Source: Altererythrobacter lutimaris
GTDB taxonomy: Bacteria; Pseudomonadota; Alphaproteobacteria; Sphingomonadales; Sphingomonadaceae
NCBI RefSeq assembly: GCF_013371495.1
Contig: NZ_JABWTA010000001.1
Coordinates: 1,956,683 to 2,020,682 of the forward strand
Direction of reading: 5' to 3'
DNA: 64,000 nt
Positions 26,911 through 35,196 of the stretch are shown here, one piece after another (the stretch's first letter is position 1; the number at the start of each line of letters is the position of its first letter). The translations under genes and the position numbers were made by a program. The notes under the pieces were generated by a model. That model saw only the letters and a list, made by a program, of their open reading frames with translations, was not told where the DNA came from and did no database searches.

Positions 26911-27474
26911 ATGGCTGAGCACAATTCGCGCAAGATGCGTGGCCGCGCGCTGGACGCTTATCTGGTGGCAAGTGCGCAAGCCGGTAGCCGAACAGCTCTC
27001 AATCAGTTGGCGCGCAGATGGCACCCCAAACTGCTCGCCCATGCAAGGCGGCTCACAGGCGAGGCAGAGCTCGCCGAAGAGGCTGTCCAGCACGGATGGA
27101 GCGCAATTGTCCGCGGCATCAGCCGCCTCAAAGAGGCAAGCGCTTTTCCGGCTTGGGCATACCGCATTGTCTCGCGCAGCTGTGCGGGGGAAATCGGACG
27201 GATTACGCGTCGGCGCAAGCTCGCGGTGGCGTTTGCTCGCGAGCCGCAAGCGACCGCTTCAGAACCGATTGAACCGGACGAACACAGCACCTTGCGCGCA
27301 GCCATCCGCGAGCTTGATCCGCCCCATCGCGCGGCCATTGCGCTCTATCACTTTGAAGAGCTCAGCGTCGCGGAAGTCGCCGTCGCGCTCGATATCCCTG
27401 CAGGCACAGTGAAAACGCGCCTGATGAATGCCCGCAAAAAATTGCGCCAAATCCTTGAAGGAGAAGCCTCATGA
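26911..27474 (+). CDS. ECF-type RNA polymerase sigma factor
   Basis: A 187-residue sigma factor of the extracytoplasmic-function class. The region 2 helix DAYLVASAQAGSRTALNQLARRW and the -10 recognition part WAYRIVSRSCAGEIGRITRRR are present. Region 4 (about 125-180) has the turn-helix IPAGTVKTRLMNARKKLR. The stop overlaps the start of the downstream membrane gene (ATGA), which suggests that gene encodes its regulator. No anti-sigma of the zinc-binding ASD type is present. Confidence 0.93.
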   Translation: MAEHNSRKMRGRALDAYLVASAQAGSRTALNQLARRWHPKLLAHARRLTGEAELAEEAVQHGWSAIVRGISRLKEASAFPAWAYRIVSRSCAGEIGRITRRRKLAVAFAREPQATASEPIEPDEHSTLRAAIRELDPPHRAAIALYHFEELSVAEVAVALDIPAGTVKTRLMNARKKLRQILEGEAS

Positions 27475-27857
27475 CCACCAAAACCACCGACGAGCTCGAC
27501 CAGATGATCGACGCCGCGCTTGATGCAGAAGAGCGCGAGCTGCTCAGCCAGATCGGCGAAGAGCCGGGCTACTTCAGCCAGGTCTGGGGCCTGTTTGGCG
27601 GGCAGCTCGGCTGGGTTACCTGGCTCTTGATGATCATCCAGACTGTGATGTTCATCGCAAGTGTCTATGCCGCGATCCAATTCTTCAATGCGACCGACAC
27701 ACTTGTAGCCCTGCACTGGGGCCTGCCCGCTGTCGCGCTGCTTCTCATGTCTGCCATGACCAAATTCCTGCTCTGGCCGAGCATGCAAACCAATCGCGTC
27801 CTGCGCGAATTGAAGCGCGTTGAGCTCCAGATCGCGCGCGCCAATCATCGCGGTTGA
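27471..27857 (+). CDS. DUF6768-type membrane protein, candidate anti-sigma factor
   Basis: A 128-residue protein. The first ~30 residues are an acidic amphipathic helix (TDELDQMIDAALDAEE). Two membrane segments follow (about 46-68 and 82-98), then a basic cytoplasmic tail. This layout, and its coupling to the ECF sigma gene, is typical of the DUF6768 family. Holding the sigma factor inactive at the membrane is an inference from context. Confidence 0.8.
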   Translation: MTTKTTDELDQMIDAALDAEERELLSQIGEEPGYFSQVWGLFGGQLGWVTWLLMIIQTVMFIASVYAAIQFFNATDTLVALHWGLPAVALLLMSAMTKFLLWPSMQTNRVLRELKRVELQIARANHRG

Positions 27858-27928
27858 TAGGCGAGCGCCTTGCTTAATCGCTCCTCATCTGGAAGACTTC
27901 ACGTCAGACGGATGAGGAGGTAAGGGTT

Positions 27929-28621
27929 ATGGCGCAGTTTCAAATGCTTGGACGCAGAGGGTTTATTGCCGGAGCGGGGGCTGGATTGCTTGTCCTTCCC
28001 TTTGCATCACCGCTGCGCGCACAAGGCCTGACGGACCTCCTCGCGATGGCGTCTGACAGTGCGCTCGACAAGCTGGCTCAACCCGATGCGTTTTATGATG
28101 ACGAAGACATCCGCATCAAACTGCCGCTGATCGGCGGGCTGGATCTTGGCGGCATTGGCGGCGCTTTGGGCGGTCTGTTCGGCAGACGCTCGCGCATCAA
28201 TCCGCTGGCTGGCCTCACACGGACCGTCAACGATGCTGCAGGCGCGGCGGCTGGCGAAGCCAAGCCCATCTTCCGCGAAAGCATCGGCGCGCTTGAACTG
28301 TCAGACGCGCCGGGCATAATCGGTAACGATGATGGCGGCACGCGGTACTTGCGTGAAAGCTCTGGTGGGACCCTGAATGGCAAGCTGCGCCCGCTGGTGG
28401 ATGACGCAATGACCAGCCTTGGCGCTTATGGCCAGCTTGATGAGCTGGGCGAGAAGTATGAGCTTGTCCGCGATGCGGGGCTAACCAGCGAGAAGCTGGG
28501 AGACAGCGTGACTGAGCAAGCGCTCGACGGCATCTTTGCCTATATGGGCAAGGAAGAAGCGAAGTTCCGCGCGAACCCGCTGGAGAAGGCTGGTGGTTTG
28601 CTAAAGGGCTTGCTGGATTGA
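27929..28621 (+). CDS. DUF4197 protein with Tat signal
   Basis: A 230-residue exported protein. The N-terminus GRRGFIAGAGAG is a twin-arginine signal, with cleavage near PLRAQG. The C-terminal half matches DUF4197: TEQALDGIFAYMGKEEAKFRANP near residues 190-215. It is preceded by the strong site GAGGAGGTAAGG. Function of DUF4197 is unknown. It lies 72 bp after the sigma pair and may belong to its output. Confidence 0.85.
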   Translation: MAQFQMLGRRGFIAGAGAGLLVLPFASPLRAQGLTDLLAMASDSALDKLAQPDAFYDDEDIRIKLPLIGGLDLGGIGGALGGLFGRRSRINPLAGLTRTVNDAAGAAAGEAKPIFRESIGALELSDAPGIIGNDDGGTRYLRESSGGTLNGKLRPLVDDAMTSLGAYGQLDELGEKYELVRDAGLTSEKLGDSVTEQALDGIFAYMGKEEAKFRANPLEKAGGLLKGLLD

Positions 28622-28725
28622 GTGATTCCGGCCCGCCCCTTTCGACGCATAAAAGTCGATGGCCGACGAAGAGCGATAATCGGACGAAGCGAACGTTTTG
28701 GAGATACCAAGCGATTTCATAGCCA

Positions 28726-28761
28726 TTGACGATTGGTGACATTTGTCGCCATATGGCGACA
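28726..28761 (+). promoter_or_regulatory. Promoter and overlapping BlaI-type operator
   Basis: TTGACG at 28726-28731 and CATATG at 28750-28755, 18 bp apart, form a plausible promoter. Three heptamer half-sites follow: GGTGACA (28735-28741), TGTCGCC (28744-28750) and GGCGACA (28755-28761). The last two form the perfect 18-bp palindrome TGTCGCCATATGGCGACA over the -10 and reaching the first base of the start codon. Transcription would begin near 28761, at the ATG itself, giving a leaderless message. Autoregulation by the downstream repressor is inferred. Confidence 0.65.
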
Positions 28762-29156
28762 TGAAACCATCACAAACCGAGTTGCCGATCTTGCAGCACC
28801 TTTGGGGTAAAGGAGCTCAGAGTGTGGGCGAAATCCATCAGGCTGTAGGCCCGGAGCTGAATTGGTCGCGTTCCTCTACGCGCAAAACCGTTGAACGGAT
28901 GGTCGAAAAGGGCCTGTTGTCGGTCAGTGAGGAACATGGCCTCAACATTTACCGCGCTAAAGCACGCAAAGTGCCAACACTAGCAGGATTGATCCGAAAT
29001 TTTGCCAACGATGTTTTGGGCCTGGATGGACCGCTACCCGTAGCGAGCCTCGTCAAAAGTCGCCTCTTGGATGAGAGCGAGCTGGCCGAACTCGAAGCTC
29101 TGCTAGGGCAAGAAGATAAGGCAGACAGGACTGCAGGAAAGCGCGACAGGTCATGA
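28761..29156 (+). CDS. BlaI/MecI/CopY family repressor
   Basis: A 131-residue winged-helix repressor. QTELPILQHLWGKGAQSVGEIHQAVG is the typical N-terminal start, and SSTRKTVERMVEKGLLSV the recognition and wing segment. The C-terminal dimer helix contains IRNFANDVL; N80-F81 resembles the Asn-Phe bond cut in staphylococcal BlaI. I start at the ATG at 28761; an upstream TTG would lengthen it by six residues. The gene overlaps the metallopeptidase start (ATGA), the usual blaI-blaR1 order. It likely represses its own operon through the palindrome at 28744-28761. Confidence 0.92.
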   Translation: MKPSQTELPILQHLWGKGAQSVGEIHQAVGPELNWSRSSTRKTVERMVEKGLLSVSEEHGLNIYRAKARKVPTLAGLIRNFANDVLGLDGPLPVASLVKSRLLDESELAELEALLGQEDKADRTAGKRDRS

Positions 29157-30583
29157 GCGAAATGCTTTTCTATTTGTTGGCGCTTCTGGCCACCGGCGGG
29201 ATTATATGCCTCACCCTGTTCGCCGTTTCATCGGCCATGCCGATCTTGAAATTTTGGGGCGGCCTTTGGGCAACGGGACTGATCGTGAGTGTATTTATTC
29301 CGCTCGCCGGTGGAGCTTTGACAGTCCTCGCGCCCAGCATGCAGACACCGGCCATTCTGTCTGCAACGCCCGGCGTACTTCATACCGTTTTCGATGCCAG
29401 CCTCTTCTCGGGACCGGGTGAGATGACAGGCAATGTCTCGCCCATTATCATCCGTGACGTCGGTCCCACACTTCTTTTAGGGCTCTACATCACTGTCCTT
29501 TTGACTGGGCTCATCCGGCTTATCGCAGGGCGACGGCGTGCACAAGCGATGGCATTTCAGGCGCAAGGCCCATACGAGCTCGATGGTATCGCATTCTGGG
29601 TATCGTCGGAAGCCGGAGCACCTTTTGCGATCAGCCGAGGGTTCGGACAAGACAATGCACGCATCATCATGCCGGCTCGGTTCGAAGCACAGCTCAACGA
29701 TTTATCACTCTCACTCATCCTCAGGCACGAACAGGCGCATATCAAGCGTCGGGATGACCAGCTTGGCCTGCTTTTACGGGTTGTTGTCGCGGTTTGCTGG
29801 TTCAGCCCGTTTGCGCACATCTTGTTCGCGCGCTGGAGCCAGTCCGCAGAAATCCAATGCGACGCTGCAGCTGTCGCGAACCGTCCAACCGAAATGCGGC
29901 GCGTCTTTGCAAATACGTTGCTTGAGGCGCTTCACATAACGGCGGACCGGGTACGGCAATACCCGGCCGCCTCCTTCTCAACCCATCGAATTTGGAGCGA
30001 AAAGATGAGAATTACTCAGATTATGAAAGGAAGCCCCGCTGTTTTCAAGCGCAGCGTTGGGGCCATCGTGTTGGCCTGTCTCGCTGTACCGGCAACAGCG
30101 ATTGGCGCAATGTCGATCGCAGCGCATGGCAAACAAGCGGCATATACGGTAACGACGCCGCCGGCCACACAAGTGATCGCGCATATCAAAATTGTTGAAG
30201 GCAAGATTACTGCACGCTTTGGGCAGAGAGCCGATCCCTTCGATGATGGAAAAATCAAAACCCATAATGGCATCGATATCGCTGCTCCAATTGGAACGCC
30301 TATTAGAGCTCCATCTGACGGCGTGATTGTTGAAGCGACAAAACTGTTTGATAATAAACCGGCCTACGGTCTAGTCGTGGTGCATATGTCTGGCGATGGC
30401 ACTCAGACCTTGTTTTCACATTTGGATGAATTCAGCGTCGTGACGGGTCAGAGCGTTACAGCCGGGCAAGAGATCGCCAAAGTCGGCAATTCCGGGCGTA
30501 GCACGGGTCCACATGTTCATGTAGAAACTATCCGCAATGGCGAACGGGTTGACCCGCTATCGATCTGGCCGACGCTTCAATAA
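29153..30583 (+). CDS. M56 (BlaR1-type) sensor metalloprotease fused to M23/LytM peptidase
   Basis: A 476-residue membrane protein. Hydrophobic segments lie at about 5-25, 33-60 and 105-124. A cytoplasmic gluzincin domain follows, with HEQAH at 192-196 and the third-ligand motif E233-x3-D237. Another hydrophobic stretch is at 207-226 and the last helix at about 303-322. The periplasmic C-terminus (340-476) is not the penicillin-binding domain of BlaR1 but an M23 peptidase: H371-x3-D375, H423 and H454-x-H456 are all present. It is co-translated with the BlaI repressor. Sensing or cutting of peptidoglycan coupled to repressor cleavage is inferred. RefSeq has used the name M23/M56 family metallopeptidase for such proteins, from memory. 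Confidence 0.9.
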   Translation: MSEMLFYLLALLATGGIICLTLFAVSSAMPILKFWGGLWATGLIVSVFIPLAGGALTVLAPSMQTPAILSATPGVLHTVFDASLFSGPGEMTGNVSPIIIRDVGPTLLLGLYITVLLTGLIRLIAGRRRAQAMAFQAQGPYELDGIAFWVSSEAGAPFAISRGFGQDNARIIMPARFEAQLNDLSLSLILRHEQAHIKRRDDQLGLLLRVVVAVCWFSPFAHILFARWSQSAEIQCDAAAVANRPTEMRRVFANTLLEALHITADRVRQYPAASFSTHRIWSEKMRITQIMKGSPAVFKRSVGAIVLACLAVPATAIGAMSIAAHGKQAAYTVTTPPATQVIAHIKIVEGKITARFGQRADPFDDGKIKTHNGIDIAAPIGTPIRAPSDGVIVEATKLFDNKPAYGLVVVHMSGDGTQTLFSHLDEFSVVTGQSVTAGQEIAKVGNSGRSTGPHVHVETIRNGERVDPLSIWPTLQ

Positions 30584-30616
30584 GCAGCTCATTGCAGGAA
30601 TGAATGTCCAGAAAAC

Positions 30617-30653
30617 GCCAAGAGGGCGTCCAGCAATGGGCGCCCTCTATGGC
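30617..30653. terminator. Hairpin between converging genes (metallopeptidase and nadB)
   Basis: GCCA-AGAGGGCG and CGCCCTCT-A-TGGC form a 12-bp stem with a one-base bulge and a 12-base loop. It overlaps the nadB stop codon. A TTTT run follows on the minus strand at a short distance. It probably terminates nadB and may serve both directions. Confidence 0.6.
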
Positions 30654-32233
30654 ACCAATACCGTATCCCGCGCTACGCTATCCGTCTCCGGATAGTCGAG
30701 GGTGTAGTGCAGTCCCCGGCTTTCATGCCGCGCGAGCGCGGACTTCACGATCAGCTCGGCTGCCTGCAGCAGATTGCGCAACTCGATCAAGTCAGTCGTG
30801 ACAACAAAGCTGCCGTAATAGTCTTCGACTTCCTGCTTCAGCAAAGCGATGCGGTTCGCGGCCCGCTCCAGCCGCTTGGTCGTCCGCACGATCCCGACAT
30901 AGTTCCACATGAAGCGGCGGATCTCTGTCCAGTTCTGCTTGATAACGACTTCTTCATCGGAGTCGGTCACACGGCTTTCATCCCATTCGCGGATCGCAGG
31001 CGGCTCTGGCAGCTTGTCCCAGTTCTCCAAGATATCCTTCGCTGCAGCTTCACCGAAAACGAAGCATTCCAGCAGCGAATTCGACGCCAGCCGGTTCGCG
31101 CCGTGTAGCCCGCTTTCCGTGCATTCGCCTGCCGCCCACAGGCCCGGCAGATCGGTCCGCGCGTCAAGCCCGATCAGTACGCCGCCGCATGTGTAATGCT
31201 GCGCTGGCACGACCGGGATAGGTTCTTTGGTCATATCGATGCCGAGCCCGATCAGCTTGTCGTAAATCGTCGGGAAGTGCTGCTTCACAAACTCCGGAGA
31301 TTCGTGGCTGATATCGAGATGGACATAGTCCAAGCCATAGCGCTTGATCTGATCGTCATTCGCGCGCGCTACGATGTCGCGCGGCGCAAGCTCCATGCGC
31401 TCTCCATCATAATCCGCCATGTAGCGATGGCCGGTTTCCGGGTGCAGCAGATGCCCACCTTCGCCGCGCACAGCCTCTGTAATGAGGAAGTTCTTGACCT
31501 CCAGATTGTAGAGGCAAGTCGGGTGGAACTGCATCATCTCCATATTCGCAACGCGCGCACCTGCACGCCATGCCATCGCGATGCCATCGCCCGTCGCGCC
31601 GCGCGGCGCGGTTGAGAACTGATAGACGCGCCCCGCTCCGCCCGCTGCGAGAATGGTCGCTTTCGCCACATGTGCCTCGACCCGGCCGGTCTCTTCATTG
31701 AGCGCATAAGCGCCCCATACGCGGCCTTCGGCGGAGAACTTCTCGCCATGGCGACCGGTAATGAAATCAATGCAGGTACGTCCTGCCAGCATCGTAATGT
31801 TGGGATTGGCTTCGGCAGCTTTGAGAAGCGCCTCCTGAACCGCCCAGCCTGTCGCATCGTTGACGTGGACGATGCGGCGATGCGAATGCCCGCCCTCGCG
31901 GGTGAGATGCAGATCGCCGTCTTCAGTGTTGAACGGCACACCTAGCTCGACCAGCCGGTCGATCGATTGTGGCGCGTTTTCAATGACGAACTCGACGGTT
32001 TCCTGCCGGTTGAGCCCCGCGCCTGCCACCATCGTATCGCGAACATGGTTTTCGAACGTGTCGCCTGCATCGAGCACCGCAGCGATCCCGCCTTGCGCCC
32101 AGGCTGTCGAGCCACCTGTCAGCGAACCCTTGGCCAGCACCAGCACCCGGTTGTGCTCTGCAAGCTCAAGCGCCGCGGTCAATCCCGCTGCACCAGAACC
32201 GATAATAAGGACGTCGTAAGTCTTGCCAGTCAT
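30647..32233 (-). CDS. nadB: L-aspartate oxidase
   Basis: FAD enzyme that oxidises L-aspartate to iminoaspartate, the first step of de novo NAD synthesis. GSGAAGLTAALELAEHN gives the FAD-binding fold and TGGSTAWAQGGIAAV the family signature. MMQFHPTCL and the cap-domain HRYM are also present, as is the C-terminal helical domain (about 430-528). I start at the ATG at 32233; a longer frame begins 36 bases upstream. nadA and nadC are not in the window. Confidence 0.93.
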   Translation of the reverse strand: MTGKTYDVLIIGSGAAGLTAALELAEHNRVLVLAKGSLTGGSTAWAQGGIAAVLDAGDTFENHVRDTMVAGAGLNRQETVEFVIENAPQSIDRLVELGVPFNTEDGDLHLTREGGHSHRRIVHVNDATGWAVQEALLKAAEANPNITMLAGRTCIDFITGRHGEKFSAEGRVWGAYALNEETGRVEAHVAKATILAAGGAGRVYQFSTAPRGATGDGIAMAWRAGARVANMEMMQFHPTCLYNLEVKNFLITEAVRGEGGHLLHPETGHRYMADYDGERMELAPRDIVARANDDQIKRYGLDYVHLDISHESPEFVKQHFPTIYDKLIGLGIDMTKEPIPVVPAQHYTCGGVLIGLDARTDLPGLWAAGECTESGLHGANRLASNSLLECFVFGEAAAKDILENWDKLPEPPAIREWDESRVTDSDEEVVIKQNWTEIRRFMWNYVGIVRTTKRLERAANRIALLKQEVEDYYGSFVVTTDLIELRNLLQAAELIVKSALARHESRGLHYTLDYPETDSVARDTVLVP

Positions 32234-32274
32234 GGCGCGTCTCATGGCGGGAAGGACGCGCAAGAGCAAGCGTC

Positions 32275-32303
32275 AGGGCGCTTGTCCGATCAGCAAGCGC
32301 CCT
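32275..32303 (-). terminator. Hairpin downstream of the DUF6265 gene
   Basis: AGGGCGCTTG and CAAGCGCCCT form a perfect 10-bp stem around a 9-base loop, between the DUF6265 gene stop and the nadB start on the minus strand. No T-tract follows on the minus strand, so it is only a probable terminator or stabilising hairpin. Confidence 0.5.
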
Positions 32304-32315
32304 TTGGAAATGCCG

Positions 32316-32846
32316 TTACTTCACACGGTCATAAGTGAAATCGAAACTCCCAAGCGAGCCATCATCCTTGCGTACCGCCACAGACACATGGAGCTTATCG
32401 CTGCCTTCCTGCGTGAATGTCACGGGGCCGAATTTCCAGGTGTCGTCACTGCGTTCCATCAGAGGAAACTCCAGCGCAGCTGACCCTTCCTTGCCCTCCC
32501 ACCCGGTGAGGTCCGAAGTGAAATGCTTCAATCGCATGGTCAGGCTATCGCCGTCGGGCGTAACAGTGATGAGTTCGTAAAACTCGATCCCGCCCTCGCT
32601 ATCGCCTTGCCAGAAATGGCCGACCATCTGGTTCTCGTCGGCATAGGTGAAGGTCTCGCCAGCCGGGTTGCCTCCAATCCCTTTGCCTTCCCACGATCCT
32701 TCCAGCCAGGCCATATCGGCGAGCGTCGCTGCAGGGCGTTCCACTTCTGATGCGGTTTCGGTCGCACTATCCTCTGCAAAGGTGGGCGCAGCAATCACTC
32801 CGCTGAATGCCAGTGCTCCAGCTAGGATCATTGTTGTAAAGCGCAT
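32316..32846 (-). CDS. Exported DUF6265 protein
   Basis: A 176-residue protein with a signal peptide (about 1-24, ending TFA-EDS). The mature part has the DUF6265 features MAWLEGSWEGKG, NQMVGHFWQGD and FEYE-like FYELITVTPDGDSL, a lipocalin-like beta-barrel pattern. Periplasmic location expected. It lies three bases from the AraC-type regulator gene, probably as one transcript. Ligand unknown. Confidence 0.85.
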   Translation of the reverse strand: MRFTTMILAGALAFSGVIAAPTFAEDSATETASEVERPAATLADMAWLEGSWEGKGIGGNPAGETFTYADENQMVGHFWQGDSEGGIEFYELITVTPDGDSLTMRLKHFTSDLTGWEGKEGSAALEFPLMERSDDTWKFGPVTFTQEGSDKLHVSVAVRKDDGSLGSFDFTYDRVK

Positions 32847-32849
32847 GTC

Positions 32850-33707
32850 TCAACCCTCCTTAAGCATCAGGTGAATGTCCGCGATCAATTCCTCTTCTGC
32901 CACACTTTCCGGATCGGAATGATAGAAGTTGAGCGGGTTATTGTCAGCAAGCTCCAGATCAAGCGCGATCGCAATCCGGTAGAGATTATCCAGCGCTTCA
33001 TGGACACGGTCATAGTCGCCCTTGTGCCGCAGCCTGAGAGCATGGCCGCCTGTGATCTCGAGCGCTTTGAGGTCATCTTGCGGCTCTACGTCAGCGCTGG
33101 TCGAAACCGCGCAATCGAATCGGCAAGCCTCGGTCGGCACATCGCGCGGATCATCATGCGGCACCCCGTAAAGCCCGGTAATATCCTCTGGCCCGACCTG
33201 CTGCATGACCAGTTCAAACAGTCGATCAAAGCCATAATTGAGGTCTTCGTAAGCGCCAACCGCGCGCGATGCGACGAGCGTCAAAGGCTGCAATTGCGTC
33301 ATCTCGATCGCGATTACGCCACCTTCCTCTGCAGGTCTCTTCAGCCGCTCCGCGACTTCGGAAAACAGCGCAGGGTCGGCTTGCAGCTGCGAAGCGGTGG
33401 CTCCCGTCAGCGCCTTCAACGCGCGGGCATAGGACTGGCTTGAGCTATACGCGCTCGCGCCTGTCGCGCCCATGATCCCGTCAGGCCCCTTCAGCTCAGG
33501 CAAGCTGCCGCCGATACGTGCGCGGGTCAGCGTCTGCTGCGGTGTCTCGCCAGTCATCAGACGGAAAATGCGATGGAAATGAAATTCGGACATAGCTGCT
33601 GCCTCCGCCAATGCGCTGAGGTCAGGCCAGTCACCCGTTTGCGCTCCCCCTTCGATGGACTGAAGCGTGCGTTCGATCCGTTGCGTGTAGTTCGCAGCGA
33701 TAGTCAT
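32850..33707 (-). CDS. AraC-family regulator with GyrI-like effector domain
   Basis: A protein of about 285 residues. The N-terminal AraC helix-turn-helix region (about 5-95) reads DLSALAEAAAMSEFHFHRIFRLMTGETPQQ. A GyrI-like domain follows (about 130-285), starting near IEMTQLQPLTLVASRAVGAYEDL. Such proteins bind hydrophobic or cationic effectors. GGAGG stands nine bases before the ATG at 33707; the ATG six bases upstream is too close to it. It probably regulates itself and the adjacent DUF6265 gene. Confidence 0.9.
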   Translation of the reverse strand: MTIAANYTQRIERTLQSIEGGAQTGDWPDLSALAEAAAMSEFHFHRIFRLMTGETPQQTLTRARIGGSLPELKGPDGIMGATGASAYSSSQSYARALKALTGATASQLQADPALFSEVAERLKRPAEEGGVIAIEMTQLQPLTLVASRAVGAYEDLNYGFDRLFELVMQQVGPEDITGLYGVPHDDPRDVPTEACRFDCAVSTSADVEPQDDLKALEITGGHALRLRHKGDYDRVHEALDNLYRIAIALDLELADNNPLNFYHSDPESVAEEELIADIHLMLKEG

Positions 33708-33804
33708 GAGCATGAACCTCCCTTTCGATGCTCAAGGATTAGCGCGCGCGTTAGCCCTGCGCGTTCCCGATCTTGCGTTCTTTCAGGAAGGCCAGCAAGC
33801 GCGC

Positions 33805-34740
33805 TCAGCCGGAGCCCGTGAGCTGGACGAATACATCTTCCAGATCGGCTTCGCGCGTTGTCACATCCTCGATTGCCAAGCCCTGATCCTGCAGGATCGC
33901 AAGCACTTGGCCTGCGGTGAGCTTGTCTTTATCATAAGTGACTTCGACCGAGCGCGCACCGGCAAGCTCGACCTTGGAGAATTCGGCATGGCTCGGCGGC
34001 CCTGACAAATCGCGATCAACTGTGACGGAGACGATCTTCTCGCGCGCCATTTCAATGAGCTCGCGCGTCGGCTTGTTGGCAATGCATTCGCCGTGATTGA
34101 TGATCGCGATCCGGTCACACAGCTGCTCTGCTTCTTCGAGATAGTGCGTAGTGAGCACGACGGTTACGCCATCATCATTAAGGCGCGTGACAAGCTCCCA
34201 AAGCTGGCGACGAAGTTCAACATCGACACCTGCGGTTGGCTCATCGAGCACGAGGATCGGCGGCGAATGGACCATCGCCTTCGCAACCAGCAGACGGCGC
34301 TTCATCCCTCCTGACAACGTACGGGCATAGGCATCGCGCTTGTCGGCAAGCCGAACGGCTTCCAACAGCTCCTCACTGCGGCGCAGCTCTTTTGCAATGC
34401 CGTAGAAGCCGCCCTGGTTTTCAAGCACTTCAAATGGCGTGAAGAACGGGTCGAATACGATCTCTTGCGGAACGATACCGATCGCGCGGCTCGCATTGCG
34501 GCGCTGCTGATCGATATCAAAGCCCCAGATTTCCGCGCTGCCGCCGGTTTTCATGACCATTCCAGCGAGGATATTGATGAGCGTTGATTTGCCCGCGCCG
34601 TTCGGTCCCAAAAGGCCGAAAATCTCGCCCTGAGGTACGTCAAAACTGACGCCCTTCAAGGCTTCCTTGCCCGGCTCGCCCTTGGCGCCGGCATAGGTCT
34701 TTCTAAGTTCACGAATAGAAATGGCAGGCGGTGTTTGCAT
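33805..34740 (-). CDS. ABC transporter ATP-binding protein
   Basis: A 311-residue ATPase of the drug/antibiotic-export (CcmA/NatA-like) type. Walker A is GPNGAGKST at about 45-53, the signature LSGGMKRR, Walker B ILVLDEPTAG, and the H-loop TTH. A C-terminal DUF4162-like segment (about 230-305) follows, typical of two-subunit exporters. No permease gene is adjacent on either side, which is unusual for this type; it may lie elsewhere. Confidence 0.93.
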   Translation of the reverse strand: MQTPPAISIRELRKTYAGAKGEPGKEALKGVSFDVPQGEIFGLLGPNGAGKSTLINILAGMVMKTGGSAEIWGFDIDQQRRNASRAIGIVPQEIVFDPFFTPFEVLENQGGFYGIAKELRRSEELLEAVRLADKRDAYARTLSGGMKRRLLVAKAMVHSPPILVLDEPTAGVDVELRRQLWELVTRLNDDGVTVVLTTHYLEEAEQLCDRIAIINHGECIANKPTRELIEMAREKIVSVTVDRDLSGPPSHAEFSKVELAGARSVEVTYDKDKLTAGQVLAILQDQGLAIEDVTTREADLEDVFVQLTGSG

Positions 34741-34829
34741 GACGCGCAGCCCTAGTGGCTATCGACGCTGACTGCAAAGGCTTCGTCACCCGTTGCGAAT
34801 CTTGCGCGATCGCATTATCGGCAAGGGCT

Positions 34830-35090
34830 ATGAACATTGCTCCGCCCGAAGTCATCCATGTAGACACGCGCCGCGTCAGCTGTGACGGTGCGAGCGATAT
34901 TCGCACCGGCAAGAATTATCGTCCAGCGGCGCTCGGCCATCCCCGCATCTATCTGGAGATCGATGAGCATGGCTATGTCGATTGCGGCTATTGCGACCGA
35001 CGGTTTGTCCTGAAGGGCGGTCCCGCTGACGGTGTTGATCAAGCGAGCCTGCCGGACATTGCCGAAGGCGCTGATCCCGGCCACCGCTAA
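34830..35090 (+). CDS. zf-CHCC domain protein (NDUFS6-like)
   Basis: An 86-residue protein with a C-x-n-H-x-n-C-x2-C zinc pattern: VSCDG, GHPRIYLEI and YVDCGYCDRRFVL. This fold matches the zinc-finger CHCC family, related to the NDUFS6 subunit of complex I, common as a stand-alone protein in alphaproteobacteria. CAAGGG lies upstream of the chosen ATG at 34830. It is monocistronic. Confidence 0.85.
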   Translation: MNIAPPEVIHVDTRRVSCDGASDIRTGKNYRPAALGHPRIYLEIDEHGYVDCGYCDRRFVLKGGPADGVDQASLPDIAEGADPGHR

Positions 35091-35196
35091 GGGGCCAGAC
35101 TGACCCGATTGTTCGCCTCACCGCGCACATTGAACCTGTCAGCCTGCGTTCAGGCGGCGATGATACGCTGTCACCTTCAGCTGTAGGAGACTCGCT

